A stretch of DNA of 64,000 bases, taken from Paenibacillus albus. GTDB lineage: Bacteria > Bacillota > Bacilli > Paenibacillales > Paenibacillaceae. The notes beneath the pieces were generated by a model. The model ran no database searches. It saw only the letters and a list, made by a program, of their open reading frames with translations, and had not been told where the DNA came from. The stretch spans positions 1,469,501 to 1,533,500 of the forward strand of contig NZ_CP034437.1 in assembly GCF_003952225.1 (NCBI RefSeq). The letters run 5' to 3'. This document shows, piece by piece, positions 1-9,074 of this stretch (position 1 is the first letter of the stretch; every line of letters begins with the position of its first letter). The translations under genes and the position numbers were made by a program.

Positions 1-968
1 CAATTTGCGATAAGAATGAAGAGCGCGCACGCGCGGCGGCGGACAAGTACGGCGCAGCCAAGGTGTACACCGATTACCATGAACTGCTTGCTGATCCTAG
101 CATTGATGCGATTAGTGTATGTACTTGGAACAACACGCATGCTGAGATCACAATTGCTGCGCTTGAAGCGGGCAAGCATGTGCTTTGCGAGAAGCCGCTC
201 ACGAAGACGGTTGCAGACGCAGAACGCGTAGCCGCTGCAGTTGAAGCATCGGGCAAGCTGCTGCAGGTTGGCTTCGTACGCCGTTATGCTTCCAGCGTAG
301 AAGTGCTGAAACGCTTCATTGACGCTGGCGATCTTGGCGAAATCTATTACGCGAAGGCAACTTGCCTGCGCAGACTTGGCAACCCAGGCGGCTGGTTCTC
401 CGATAAGGAACGCTCCGGCGGCGGCCCGCTGATTGACCTTGGCGTCCATATTATTGATATTTGCTGGTACTTGATGGGCCGTCCGAAGGTGAAATCGGTC
501 ACTGGCAATGCGTACAAGAAGCTTGGCAACCGTTCGCATATTAAGAACCTGGACTTCTACAAAGCAGCTGACTACGACGCGGAGCGCAATGACGTTGAGG
601 ATTTGGCGAATGCGATTATCCGTTTCGAGAACGGCGCTTCCTTGATGGTCGACGTCAGCTTCGCGCTGCATGCGCAGAAGGACGAAATTTCGGTGAAGAT
701 CTATGGCGACAAAGGCGGCGCAGAAGTTGAACCTGCACTTGTCATTATGGGAGAGCAGCACAATACGATTGTGAACCTGACACCGCAAATCGATCACAAG
801 ACGTTTGATTTCGTAGATGCATTCGGACGCGAAATCGGCCATTTCGTTAATAGCTGCCTCGGTAAAGTGGAGACGCTGAGCCCGGTTCAAGACGGCGTTG
901 AAGTGACGCGCATGCTGTGTGCGATTTATGAGTCTGCTGCTACCGGAAAAGAAATTATTTTTGAATAG
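1..968 (+). CDS. Gfo/Idh/MocA-family NAD(P)-dependent oxidoreductase, 5' end cut off
   Basis: The frame is open from base 3, and the translation begins inside the Rossmann domain (ICDKNEERARAAADKYG), so the true start lies before the window; the GTG at 63 is internal. The family dehydrogenates or isomerises sugars, inositols and related polyols with NAD(P). Visible signatures are the EKPLTKT motif (about residue 63 of the visible part), which carries the cofactor- and substrate-contacting lysine, and GGGPLIDLGVHIID (about 138-151) with the catalytic-site Asp/His of the C-terminal half. Only some 20-30 N-terminal residues appear to be missing. It ends 15 nt before a TIM-barrel isomerase gene, so the two are almost certainly co-transcribed. 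The substrate cannot be told; a myo-inositol or aldose pathway is an inference. Confidence 0.92.
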   Translation, partial: ICDKNEERARAAADKYGAAKVYTDYHELLADPSIDAISVCTWNNTHAEITIAALEAGKHVLCEKPLTKTVADAERVAAAVEASGKLLQVGFVRRYASSVEVLKRFIDAGDLGEIYYAKATCLRRLGNPGGWFSDKERSGGGPLIDLGVHIIDICWYLMGRPKVKSVTGNAYKKLGNRSHIKNLDFYKAADYDAERNDVEDLANAIIRFENGASLMVDVSFALHAQKDEISVKIYGDKGGAEVEPALVIMGEQHNTIVNLTPQIDHKTFDFVDAFGREIGHFVNSCLGKVETLSPVQDGVEVTRMLCAIYESAATGKEIIFE

Positions 969-983
969 AGAGGTCGTATAGAT

Positions 984-1865
984 ATGGCGATTCAATTAAC
1001 GAACAAAATCGGCGTTATCGTCGACAGCTTCGGCATTGGCGTGCGTGACGGATTGTTGAAGGCGAAGGAAGTCGGCGCGGAAGGCGTGCAAATCTATGCC
1101 GTATCCGGCGAGATGGACCCGGCGAATCTGAATGCGGCGGCAAGGCGCGAGCTGCGTTCGTATATCGACGGACTTGGCCTCGAAATTTCGGCGCTGTGCG
1201 GCGACCTCGGCGGCCACGGCTTCCAGGACGGAGCGGCTAATGCAGAGAAAGTCGAGCAGTCCAAGCGTATTCTCGATCTTGCCGTTGACCTCGGTACGAA
1301 CGTCGTAACGACGCATATCGGTATCGTACCGGATGATCGCAATGGCGCGATCTACACGGCGATGCAAGAAGCTTGCGAAGAGCTGGGCCAGTACGCGAAG
1401 AGCCTGAACTCGTATTTTGCGATTGAGACAGGACCGGAGCCGGCTGCTCACCTGAAGAGCTTCCTCGATACGCTCAGCACGAACGGCGTGTCCGTAAACT
1501 TCGATCCGGCAAACATGGTTATGGTTACGGGCGACGACCCGGTGCAGGGCGTCATTACGCTCAAAGATTATATTGTGCATACGCATGTGAAGGACGGCAA
1601 ACGGATGCGCATCGTTGATCCGCGCCAAGTGTACGGATTCCTCGGCTATCAGAAAATGACGCATGAGCATATCGCTGAGATGGCTGCTGCCGGTGCGGAC
1701 TTCGAAGAAGTGCCGCTTGGCGAGGGCGGCGTTGATTTTGACGCTTATTTTGCCGCGCTGCAGTCGATCGGTTATAAAGGATATTTGACGATTGAGCGCG
1801 AGGTTGGCGCGAAGCCGGAGCTCGATATTCGCAAAGCGGTTGAATTCATCAAAAGGTATCGTTAA
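984..1865 (+). CDS. Sugar phosphate isomerase/epimerase, xylose-isomerase-like TIM barrel
   Basis: A 293-residue cytoplasmic protein of the AP-endonuclease-2/xylose-isomerase-like fold (IolE, IolH and relatives). The metal-site pattern can be followed: E148 in FAIETGPE, D174 in VNFDPANM, H201 in HTHVKDG, and a late glutamate in LTIEREVG. Length fits the family (270-300). The ATG follows AGAGGTCG at normal spacing, 15 nt after the oxidoreductase stop. Members dehydrate, epimerise or isomerise keto-sugars or keto-inositols. The pairing with a Gfo/Idh/MocA enzyme points to successive oxidation and isomerisation of one sugar or cyclitol, but the substrate is not visible. Confidence 0.9.
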   Translation: MAIQLTNKIGVIVDSFGIGVRDGLLKAKEVGAEGVQIYAVSGEMDPANLNAAARRELRSYIDGLGLEISALCGDLGGHGFQDGAANAEKVEQSKRILDLAVDLGTNVVTTHIGIVPDDRNGAIYTAMQEACEELGQYAKSLNSYFAIETGPEPAAHLKSFLDTLSTNGVSVNFDPANMVMVTGDDPVQGVITLKDYIVHTHVKDGKRMRIVDPRQVYGFLGYQKMTHEHIAEMAAAGADFEEVPLGEGGVDFDAYFAALQSIGYKGYLTIEREVGAKPELDIRKAVEFIKRYR

Positions 1866-1883
1866 TAGGAGGCTTGTCAGGCT

Positions 1884-2726
1884 ATGAAAATCGCAGTAAG
1901 CGTGTGGAGCTGCCACAAATATTTGTACGACGGTTCTTGGCAAAATGCCGACTTTATCGACTACGCCGCATCTATCGGCGCAGAAGGCGTTGAATTGCTG
2001 AGCGTGTTCTGGAACACGGAGCGCGATTTGCCGGCAGTACGTGAGGCGCTTGCGCGCAACAATGTGAAGCTGGCTTGCTTCGGCGCATGCAATGACTTCG
2101 TCAAGGAGTCGGCTGAGGAGCGCGAAGCTCAGCTCGACGATATTAAGCTGGCCGTTGATATGGCGGTAGAGCTTGGCGCAGAAGTGGTGCGCGTCTTCGC
2201 GGGTGACCGCAAGGAAGGCATTAGCTTCGAGCAAGGCAAGGGCTGGATTGTTGAAGGACTTACAGCCGGTGCGGCATATGCGCTTGAGAAGGGCGTCGTG
2301 CTTTGCCTCGAGAACCACGGCGTATTCGCGGGCAAATCGGAGCAAGTAGAAGAGATCATCGCTGCAGTCGCATCGCCGGCGCTGCGCAGCACATTCGATA
2401 TGGGCAATTTCCTGCTCGTCGACGATGTGCCGCAGACGGCGTTCGAAGCGTTGAAGCCGTTTATCCTTCACGTGCACGCGAAGGACTTCAAGCTTGTTGG
2501 TCCGGAAGTGACTGAAGGCGTGTATCGTTCGCTGGACGGTAGACCGTTCGTCGGTTCTGTTCCGACAGAGGGCAGCGTCGATGTTGCTGACATCGTCTCG
2601 CGTCTGGCAGGAGCGAACTACGGCGGCTGGATGAGCGTCGAGTATGAAGGCTTGGAGGAGCAGAAGACCGGTACGGCAAGAGCGGTTGATCTGCTTCGTA
2701 AGAGCGTGGAAGGCACTCGCGTGTAA
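1884..2726 (+). CDS. Second TIM-barrel sugar isomerase/epimerase
   Basis: A 280-residue relative of the previous gene but clearly diverged, so not a recent duplication. The metal-ligand pattern is present: E143 in LCLENHG, D172 in STFDMGNF, H196/H198 in LHVHAKD, and a C-terminal glutamate in SVEYEG. The start ATG has TAGGAGGC upstream. It is the last gene of a three-gene operon, 18 nt after its neighbour and followed by a clear terminator. Two different isomerases in one operon suggest consecutive steps or two substrates. No transporter or regulator of the operon is visible because the window starts inside it. Confidence 0.9.
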   Translation: MKIAVSVWSCHKYLYDGSWQNADFIDYAASIGAEGVELLSVFWNTERDLPAVREALARNNVKLACFGACNDFVKESAEEREAQLDDIKLAVDMAVELGAEVVRVFAGDRKEGISFEQGKGWIVEGLTAGAAYALEKGVVLCLENHGVFAGKSEQVEEIIAAVASPALRSTFDMGNFLLVDDVPQTAFEALKPFILHVHAKDFKLVGPEVTEGVYRSLDGRPFVGSVPTEGSVDVADIVSRLAGANYGGWMSVEYEGLEEQKTGTARAVDLLRKSVEGTRV

Positions 2727-2734
2727 TCGTGTTT

Positions 2735-2786
2735 AAGGCCCTAAGTCGTCAGCTGTTGCTGACGTATTTAGGGCCTTTATTGCTTT
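2735..2786 (+). terminator. Rho-independent terminator of the isomerase operon
   Basis: AAGGCCCTAA pairs with TTAGGGCCTT, with a second inner stem GTCAGC/GCTGAC, followed by a T-rich run (TTATTGCTTTTCTT). It sits directly after the stop of the third operon gene. Confidence 0.85.
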
Positions 2787-2809
2787 TCTTCGGTCGTTTT
2801 TCGGACTTC

Positions 2810-3775
2810 TCACTCGTTTATGAGAACGGGGGATTTTGGCAGGGAGTGCGCCTCGCCCACCGAAAAACAGTCTTCAGCGATGAGCAGGCTTAGCATGTTG
2901 CAGCAATCAAGCATCTGCTGTAACAGGTTCATCACGTCCGGATCGCTAGAGCGAATAAGCTTGGGGACCATGTTCGCTCGATGAGACAAGTGTTCGATCA
3001 GATGATGTAGTGGTAGGTTCATCTCCATGCAGCTCTCCAACGAAGAGATGGCATAGCGAACCGAACGCGGAAACTCGGCGTTATGCAGCAGGAAGTAGGC
3101 CGCTTCGTCAAGATTCATTTTGTCGGCATGGAATTGACGGAACGCCTCGTAGCCTCCGCATGACTTGAGCAGCAGCTGGCACTGATGGTAGCGCCAGTCT
3201 TGTTCGGACGCTGCGCTGTGCTGCAGAAGTTGACCGCAGCTGTGACGAATCATAGAAATCGTATTCCGCATTCTCTCAAACGATTTGCCTGCTTGCAGGA
3301 AGTTCCAGTTCTGGTCGCGAACCATTGACGCTTCAGCAATGCCGTTAAACAGGGAGAGTTGCTCGCAAGTCCGTTTATAAAACTTGTAAGGCGGGTATGT
3401 AAACACCTTGTTGACGTCATGATCCTTCAGCCACAAATAACAGGTATTGATGACTTCCCACAACCCATCGGGCAGCAGCTGGCGCAATGCACGCAGATTG
3501 CTCCTCGCTTGCTGCAGACTCGAGAGGATGCTGTTCGCATTCGTCCGCTCGAACGTTAAGTAATGCATAACTGTTCCTTCGTTCATATGGGAATGGGCAG
3601 CCTTCAGACCGACTGCGTCGCCTAAGGCGAACATCAGCTTCTCCCATTCGCTCTCCACTTCTGTTTCATGCGACCGATAACGTTTATGATAGTAGGCGTT
3701 GATAACGCGGGCATAGTGCTCCGCTCTCTCCAAGTACCGTCCCGCCCAGAATAGAAACTCGACATTGCGATTCAT
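2810..3775 (-). CDS. Alpha-E domain protein (DUF403)
   Basis: A 321-residue, Arg- and Glu-rich all-helical protein. It opens with MNRNVEFLFWAGRYLERAEH, the hallmark start of the alpha-E (DUF403) family, which here reads FWAGRYLERAEHYARV. A longer in-frame start at 3880 exists, but the ATG at 3775 has GAGGTGGGAGG just upstream and begins at the conserved N-terminus. The gene lies 49 nt downstream of the ATP-grasp gene in the same direction. DUF403 proteins nearly always accompany circularly permuted ATP-grasp proteins, and in many bacteria a transglutaminase-like protease or an Anbu-type proteasome homologue too. A peptide synthesis or tagging role has been proposed for the set on comparative grounds; no activity can be read here. 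Confidence 0.9.
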   Translation of the reverse strand: MNRNVEFLFWAGRYLERAEHYARVINAYYHKRYRSHETEVESEWEKLMFALGDAVGLKAAHSHMNEGTVMHYLTFERTNANSILSSLQQARSNLRALRQLLPDGLWEVINTCYLWLKDHDVNKVFTYPPYKFYKRTCEQLSLFNGIAEASMVRDQNWNFLQAGKSFERMRNTISMIRHSCGQLLQHSAASEQDWRYHQCQLLLKSCGGYEAFRQFHADKMNLDEAAYFLLHNAEFPRSVRYAISSLESCMEMNLPLHHLIEHLSHRANMVPKLIRSSDPDVMNLLQQMLDCCNMLSLLIAEDCFSVGEAHSLPKSPVLINE

Positions 3776-3824
3776 TATATTCCTCCCACCTCGAAATTCC
3801 ATCCAGTTTGATTTATGGCAAGCG

Positions 3825-5297
3825 CTAAGCCAGCACCCATGTATCCTTTGTACCGCCGCCTTGCGAGGAGTTGACGACAAGCGAGCCTTGCTTAAGCGCT
3901 ACGCGGGTCAGTCCGCCTGGCACGGAGTAAGTCTCGGCCCCCATGAATGTGAAGGCTCGCAGGTCGATATGGCGTGGCGCGATATGATCGCCAACCAATG
4001 ATGGGCTGCACGACAGCTTGATGGTAGGCTGGGCGATGAACCGCTCGGGATGAAGGACGATCTTATCGGCGAACGTTTGAATTTCCTCCTCTGAAGCCGT
4101 TGGCCCGATGAGCATCCCATACCCGCCTGACAAGGAGCGTTCCTTGACGACCATCTCGGACAAGCGGGACAACACCTCTTCTCTGTCGTGCGGTCTGGAT
4201 AGGATGTATGTAGGCACATTATTCAGGATCGGCTCTTCGCCCAGGTAATAGCGAATCATATCCGGCACGTAGGCGTATACGGCTTTGTCGTCGGCGACGC
4301 CGGTTCCCGGAGCGTTTGCCAATGCCACGTTGCCCGCGAGGTAAGCGTCCATTAAGCCGGGCACGCCGAGTACGGAGTCCGAACGGAAGACGAGCGGATC
4401 CAAATATTCGTCGTCGATTCTCCTGTAGATGACATCCACCTGCCGCAACCCGTTCAGGCTCTTCATATAGACGCAGCGGTCGACGACTGTAAGATCTCTG
4501 CCTTCTACGAGTTCGATGCCCATCTCTTGCGCCAGGAATGAATGATCGTAATAGGCAGCGTTGTATGCGCCGGGGGTCAGGAGGACGACAAGAGGCTCGC
4601 TCTTGGAGGTCGGGGATAAACTGCGCAGGTTCCGCAGCAGCGCGTTAATGCCCGGATCGATGTCGCGTATGCGGTAATCAAAGAAGAGCTCCGGGAACAA
4701 ATTTGTCATGAGCAACCGGTTCTTATAGACATAGGACAAGCCAGAAGGGGTTCTTAGGTTATCCTCGAGCACGTAATAGTCTCCAGCGTGATCACGGATT
4801 ATATCGATTCCCGTTATCGGGATATAAGTACGGTTCGGCACGTCTACATGGGCCATCTCAGGTAAGTAATAGGGGTTGTTCATAATCATGTCGCGAGGCA
4901 CAATCCCGTCCTTCAAAATGCTCTGATCGTGATAGATGTCCCATAGGAACAGATTGAGCGCCTTCACCCGCTGTTTAAGGCCATGATCGAGCAGCTGCCA
5001 TTCCGCGGCACCGATCATTCGAGGAAGCGGGTCGAAGGGGATCGTCCGCTCTTGGGAAGCATCCTTAGGATGCTGGCTATGTATGGTGAACGTAATGCCT
5101 TGGGTGATCATTTCTTTCTGCATGATTCTGTCGCGTTCTTTCATTTCTTCGAGCCCCATCTTGGAAAGCCGTTGCAGCATAGCTCCATAAAGGGCTCTGA
5201 CCTTGCCCCGACCTTCGAACATCTCGTCGTAGAGAGCCGAATGTTCATAGAAGGAGAATGGATGGTTCTGATGATCTTTCATTATCAGCATGGCCAA
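3825..5297 (-). CDS. Circularly permuted type 2 ATP-grasp protein (DUF404/DUF407)
   Basis: A 490-residue cytoplasmic protein. It matches the circularly permuted ATP-grasp family by features such as PNRTYIPITGIDIIRDHAGD, YYVLEDNLRTPSG (about 170-185) and, near the end, the SQGGGTKDTWV block. Family members are thought to join an amino group to a carboxylate using ATP, as peptide ligases. The start is TTG at 5297: GGAGG lies 9 nt upstream, while the in-frame ATGs inside the first six codons have worse spacing. It is the first gene of a two-gene operon with the alpha-E protein. No transglutaminase, Anbu peptidase or amidoligase partner is adjacent, so the pair stands without its usual extra members. 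Confidence 0.92.
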   Translation of the reverse strand: MAMLIMKDHQNHPFSFYEHSALYDEMFEGRGKVRALYGAMLQRLSKMGLEEMKERDRIMQKEMITQGITFTIHSQHPKDASQERTIPFDPLPRMIGAAEWQLLDHGLKQRVKALNLFLWDIYHDQSILKDGIVPRDMIMNNPYYLPEMAHVDVPNRTYIPITGIDIIRDHAGDYYVLEDNLRTPSGLSYVYKNRLLMTNLFPELFFDYRIRDIDPGINALLRNLRSLSPTSKSEPLVVLLTPGAYNAAYYDHSFLAQEMGIELVEGRDLTVVDRCVYMKSLNGLRQVDVIYRRIDDEYLDPLVFRSDSVLGVPGLMDAYLAGNVALANAPGTGVADDKAVYAYVPDMIRYYLGEEPILNNVPTYILSRPHDREEVLSRLSEMVVKERSLSGGYGMLIGPTASEEEIQTFADKIVLHPERFIAQPTIKLSCSPSLVGDHIAPRHIDLRAFTFMGAETYSVPGGLTRVALKQGSLVVNSSQGGGTKDTWVLA

Positions 5298-5560
5298 GTT
5301 GGTTTCCCTCCAAATGTGTTTAAATGTGTTTCTTTATCGTGATAGTACGTAAGCTTATGTGACATACTGACAACGCCTTTAGTATAGAGCAAACGCGATT
5401 CTAGAGTATGTCGAACTATAAAAGTTAAATGTGTCAAATTTGTGTCAATTTTAATTCATACTATTCTACTTGAATTTAGAGGGGTTTGTGGTAATCTTTG
5501 CTATAGATGAAGCTGAATTAAGATAGAGCTGGATGGTCAATAGGATCCGGAGGTGCTGAA
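5298..5560. promoter_or_regulatory. Divergent intergenic region between ATP-grasp operon and sensor-kinase operon
   Basis: This AT-rich gap must hold promoters for both divergent operons. A rightward candidate is TTGAAT (5470-5475), a 16-nt spacer, then TAATCT (5492-5497); it is a weak match. GGAGG lies 7 nt before the kinase GTG start at 5561. No strong leftward sigma-A promoter could be settled by eye. Confidence 0.35.
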
Positions 5561-7828
5561 GTGAGATTTACAATCCGAAGCAAGCTGTTGGCTGGGTTCC
5601 TGTCGGTTTCCTTGTTCGTAACGTTGGTTAACATTACGGCATACGTGTACAACGACAGGCTGAATCACTCTTATAACGACTTATTAGACCGAAGAGAAAC
5701 CGTACTGAGCATAGCGGAGCAGATCGAGTATTTGTCCGTACAGCAGACGAATAGTTTAAGAGGTTATCTGCTTACACAGGAGTCCGGTTTTCTAGAAGAG
5801 CTGCAAACCTCGAACGGGCAGCTCGAACAACGATTGGATGAGCTCGGCAGCAAGCTTGGCCACATCGAGAACAATTCTACGTTATGGCAGCTAATGGAGA
5901 CGGAGCATTCTTTCACGAACAGCTCAGGGCAGCTAGTGGCTGACTTGGCAACGAATCATGACCAGAAGGGGGCACTGGATTACTTCAAAACATACGTACT
6001 TCCTTGGGGACAAAAGCTGGGTCAGTTATCAAAGAAGTACGCCGATGAGCAGCAACAATTGTTAGATCTCAGCCGAGCGAAGAATGATTCGATGGTGGAC
6101 TTCGTCAACACCATGACGGGGGCGCTGACGGTTATAACTTTTGTACTGACACTATTAATCGGTCTTATTCTGTCTCATCGCATAACGAGTAATCTATTTA
6201 AAATTACGAGAGTCATTACGGGCTACACGCAGGATACCAATACGGCTACCAAGCTTCCCCGGATCGAGGTGAAGTCGCAGGACGAAATCGGTGACATCGC
6301 GCGGTCGTTTAACGAAATGGCCAAGACGATCGAGAAGTACTCCATGTTAGAGAAAGAACAACGGTGGCTTGAGACAAACGTGGCGGAGATGGCGGTGAAG
6401 CTGCAGACGGCGCATAATCTGGAGGCGCTGGCGCAGTTGTTCATCACGACGGTAACGCCGCTCGTTGGAGCGGGCTACGGGGTATTTTATTTGAAGCAAG
6501 GCAGCGCTCGGCGACAGCAGCTGAATAAGCTGGCCGCATATGCATTCCAGGAACCGGCATTCGGCGTGGAATCCTTCCGGGTGGGTGACGGGCTCGTAGG
6601 GCAAGCTGCTGCGGAAGGCCGAACGATCAGAATAGATCATCTGCCGGAACATTACATCCGGATTGCCTCTGGCTTAGGCCAGGCGCTTCCTGCCAGCTTA
6701 CTGATCGTCCCGGTGCTGTTCGAGGAGCAAGTGGTCGCCGTTATCGAGCTGGCATCATTCCATGCATTTGGCGCCATTCAGCAAACACTGCTGCAGCAGC
6801 TATCCACGCAGCTTGGCAGCGTACTCAGCAGCATTACGGGACGCATGCAAGTAGAGCATCTGCTCGTCGAATCGCAGGCGCTCACCGAAGAGCTGCAAAC
6901 TCAATCGGAGGAGCTTCAGAAGCAGCAAGAAGAACTGCGGGGCATTAACGAGAAGTTGGAGGAACAGAACAAAACTGCGGAGCAGAAGACGCAGGAGCTG
7001 GAGAAGACGAAAGGGCAGCTGGAGGAGAAAGCAAGACAGCTGGCGCTCAGCTCGCAGTATAAGTCCGAGTTTTTGGCCAACATGTCGCATGAGCTGCGCA
7101 CGCCGCTCAACAGCTTGCTCATACTGTCCAACATACTCGCGGAGAACCCAAGCGGGAATTTGAACGGCAACCAAGTGAAATACGCCCAGACGATACATCA
7201 ATCCGGCAATGATTTGCTTCATTTGATCAACGATATCCTCGACCTGTCCAAGGTGGAGTCAGGTAAGATCGACTTGCTTCCGAAGACGATCAGTATGGAT
7301 TATATATGCGAGTTTGCGGAGCAGCAGTTTCTCCCGGTCGCCCGCCAGAAGGGGTTGAAATTCACATCGGTGCTCGATCCTGAATTGCCGGAAACGATCT
7401 TCACGGACGAGCAGCGGCTGATGCAAATCATTAAGAACCTGCTGGCTAACGCCTTCAAATTCACCGAGCGTGGTGAGGTCAAGCTGCATATTCACCGTTC
7501 GCCGGGGGCGATCGCGTTCTCGGTTCGCGATACCGGTATTGGGATTCCCAAGGATAAGCAGGGAGTCATCTTCCAGGCGTTCCAGCAAGGGGACGGGACG
7601 ACGAATCGCAAATACGGCGGTACCGGGCTCGGACTGTCCATCAGTATGAACATTGCGCAATTGCTTGGCGGCGACATCATCGTCAGCAGTACGGTCGGAC
7701 AAGGTAGTGTGTTCTCCCTGGTGCTTCCGATTGGCCAATCTGCGTCACCTGCTTTGCCCGTCGTTCTTCATCAGGAATCAGCGGCGACTGTTTCCGGACA
7801 AGTATTCCCCCCGTGCTCCCGAGTGTGA
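5561..7828 (+). CDS. Membrane sensor histidine kinase (4-helix sensor, HAMP, GAF, HisKA, HATPase)
   Basis: A 755-residue kinase with GTG start, GGAGG 7 nt upstream. Order: TM1 (about 10-30), an extracytoplasmic helical sensor of CHASE3 or four-helix-bundle type (31-184), TM2 (185-207), HAMP (207-262), GAF (286-425), a long Glu/Gln/Lys coiled coil (430-497), HisKA with phospho-acceptor H510 in [11 protein letters not shown], and HATPase (614-723) with the N box [16 protein letters not shown] and GGTGLGLSI. It ends in a short non-conserved tail. A receiver domain follows in the -1 frame with a 16-nt overlap. Adding one base to the C6 run at 7807-7812 would fuse the two into one hybrid kinase, the usual architecture for this type. 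So this may be a hybrid kinase interrupted by a frameshift rather than a stand-alone kinase. Confidence 0.93.
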   Translation: MRFTIRSKLLAGFLSVSLFVTLVNITAYVYNDRLNHSYNDLLDRRETVLSIAEQIEYLSVQQTNSLRGYLLTQESGFLEELQTSNGQLEQRLDELGSKLGHIENNSTLWQLMETEHSFTNSSGQLVADLATNHDQKGALDYFKTYVLPWGQKLGQLSKKYADEQQQLLDLSRAKNDSMVDFVNTMTGALTVITFVLTLLIGLILSHRITSNLFKITRVITGYTQDTNTATKLPRIEVKSQDEIGDIARSFNEMAKTIEKYSMLEKEQRWLETNVAEMAVKLQTAHNLEALAQLFITTVTPLVGAGYGVFYLKQGSARRQQLNKLAAYAFQEPAFGVESFRVGDGLVGQAAAEGRTIRIDHLPEHYIRIASGLGQALPASLLIVPVLFEEQVVAVIELASFHAFGAIQQTLLQQLSTQLGSVLSSITGRMQVEHLLVESQALTEELQTQSEELQKQQEELRGINEKLEEQNKTAEQKTQELEKTKGQLEEKARQLALSSQYKSEFLANMSHELRTPLNSLLILSNILAENPSGNLNGNQVKYAQTIHQSGNDLLHLINDILDLSKVESGKIDLLPKTISMDYICEFAEQQFLPVARQKGLKFTSVLDPELPETIFTDEQRLMQIIKNLLANAFKFTERGEVKLHIHRSPGAIAFSVRDTGIGIPKDKQGVIFQAFQQGDGTTNRKYGGTGLGLSISMNIAQLLGGDIIVSSTVGQGSVFSLVLPIGQSASPALPVVLHQESAATVSGQVFPPCSRV

Positions 7829-8241
7829 GCGAAGGGCAGGATCACGTCACATGGGCAGGTAAAAAGGTGCTCGTCGTAGACGACGACATGCGCAACGTTT
7901 ATGCGACGTCGATCGCATTGGAGAGCAGAGGCATGACTGTCTTGTTCGCGGAGAACGGGCTCACTTGCCTCAGTGCTCTGAATGAGCATCCTGATATAGA
8001 CTTAATTCTAATGGACATCATGCTGCCCGAGATGGACGGATACGAGACGATGCGCATGATCCGGAATACTCCGGGGCTCGAATCGCTGCCGATCATCGCG
8101 CTGACGGCTAAAGCGATGAAGGAAGACAAAGAGAAATGCTTGAACGCTGGAGCAAGCGATTATATGAGCAAGCCCGTGAAGCTGGAGCAGCTGTTCGATC
8201 GCATCCAGACCTGGTTGAACGCGGATCGGTGGCAAGTATGA
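7813..8241 (+). CDS. Receiver (REC) domain, probably the C-terminal part of the preceding kinase
   Basis: A 142-residue single REC domain: acidic pocket DDD (23-25) in VLVVDDDMRN, phospho-acceptor D68 in LILMDIMLPEMDG, and the conserved lysine in SKPVKL. The only start codons are GTGs at 7813 and 7825, neither with a Shine-Dalgarno; the upstream bases are a C6 run. Position 7813 overlaps the kinase stop by 16 nt. The lack of a ribosome site supports expression as a fusion with the kinase, by a -1 shift or because a base is missing. Translational coupling is the alternative. Its stop overlaps the CheR start as ATGA. Confidence 0.85.
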   Translation: MLPSVSEGQDHVTWAGKKVLVVDDDMRNVYATSIALESRGMTVLFAENGLTCLSALNEHPDIDLILMDIMLPEMDGYETMRMIRNTPGLESLPIIALTAKAMKEDKEKCLNAGASDYMSKPVKLEQLFDRIQTWLNADRWQV

Positions 8242-9074
8242 TGGAGATGGATCCGATCGACGAACTTGAGAGGATAGAGATCGAACTGCTGCTGGAAGCA
8301 CTATACCGGCATTACGGTGTGGACTTTCGTAATTATGCGTTCCCGGTCATTAGACGCAGAATATGGTATCGGATTCAGTCGGAGCGTTTGCGTACGGTTT
8401 CGGGTCTGCAGGAGAAAGTATTACATGATCCACTAATTTTCAAACGGCTCACTGACGATTTCTCGATTAACGTAACCGAGCTGTTTCGCGACCCAAGCTT
8501 CTTCATAACGTTCCGGAGCAAGGTCGTGCCGCTGCTCAGAGGCTTACCGAGCATCCGGATCTGGCATGCTGGCTGCTCTACGGGCGAGGAAGCGTATTCG
8601 ATGGCTATTCTGCTGCACGAGGAAGGACTGCTTGAGAAATCCAGAATATATGCAACCGACATGAACGAGGAAGTGATCGAGGAAGCTAAGCTCGAGTCTT
8701 TCACACTTGATCGTTTGCCCAAATATGCCCGCAACTACATGCTGGCCGGCGGCAAGAAATTACTCAATCACTATGTAACAGTGTCGAAAGCCCGCGTTGA
8801 TTTTCAGTCTTTCTTAGGATCGAAGATTACGTTCGCTCAACATAATCTCGCGGTCGACGAGTCGTTCAATGAGTTTCATGTTATTATTTGCCGCAACGTC
8901 CTCATTTACTTTAATAGTTATCTTCAGAACCGCGTACACGAATTGTTCCATACGAGCTTGTCTTCTTCGGGAATTCTGGGACTAGGGCACAAAGAGAGCA
9001 TCACCTTTACGGGCTTCACAGACTGTTATAGGGAGATTGAGCCTAATGAGAAGCTTTATCGAAAAGTTAAATAA
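8238..9074 (+). CDS. cheR: CheR-type SAM-dependent protein-glutamate methyltransferase
   Basis: A 278-residue enzyme that methylates glutamates on chemoreceptors or other sensory proteins. Visible features are the N-terminal helical CheR domain, FSINVTELFRDPSFF (the TxxFFR-like block), the SAM site HAGCSTGEEAYS (about 109-121), IYATDMNEEV, and CRNVLIYFN (about 215-222). The chosen ATG overlaps the receiver stop (ATGA), with GGTGG upstream; earlier in-frame codons lie inside the receiver. It overlaps the next kinase gene by 29 nt. No chemoreceptor, CheA, CheW or CheB gene is in the window. So this copy most likely serves the sensory kinases around it rather than flagellar chemotaxis; that role is inference. 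Confidence 0.9.
   Translation: MMEMDPIDELERIEIELLLEALYRHYGVDFRNYAFPVIRRRIWYRIQSERLRTVSGLQEKVLHDPLIFKRLTDDFSINVTELFRDPSFFITFRSKVVPLLRGLPSIRIWHAGCSTGEEAYSMAILLHEEGLLEKSRIYATDMNEEVIEEAKLESFTLDRLPKYARNYMLAGGKKLLNHYVTVSKARVDFQSFLGSKITFAQHNLAVDESFNEFHVIICRNVLIYFNSYLQNRVHELFHTSLSSSGILGLGHKESITFTGFTDCYREIEPNEKLYRKVK

Noticed and set aside
996-2477. A 493-codon open frame on the minus strand opposite the two isomerase genes
   Set aside because: It spans two well-supported genes on the other strand, has no ribosome site and shows no recognisable domain; it arises from codon bias of the real genes.
7813-9074. Chemotaxis operon
   Set aside because: CheR is present, but no receptor, CheA, CheW, CheB or flagellar gene occurs; the setting is a kinase operon.
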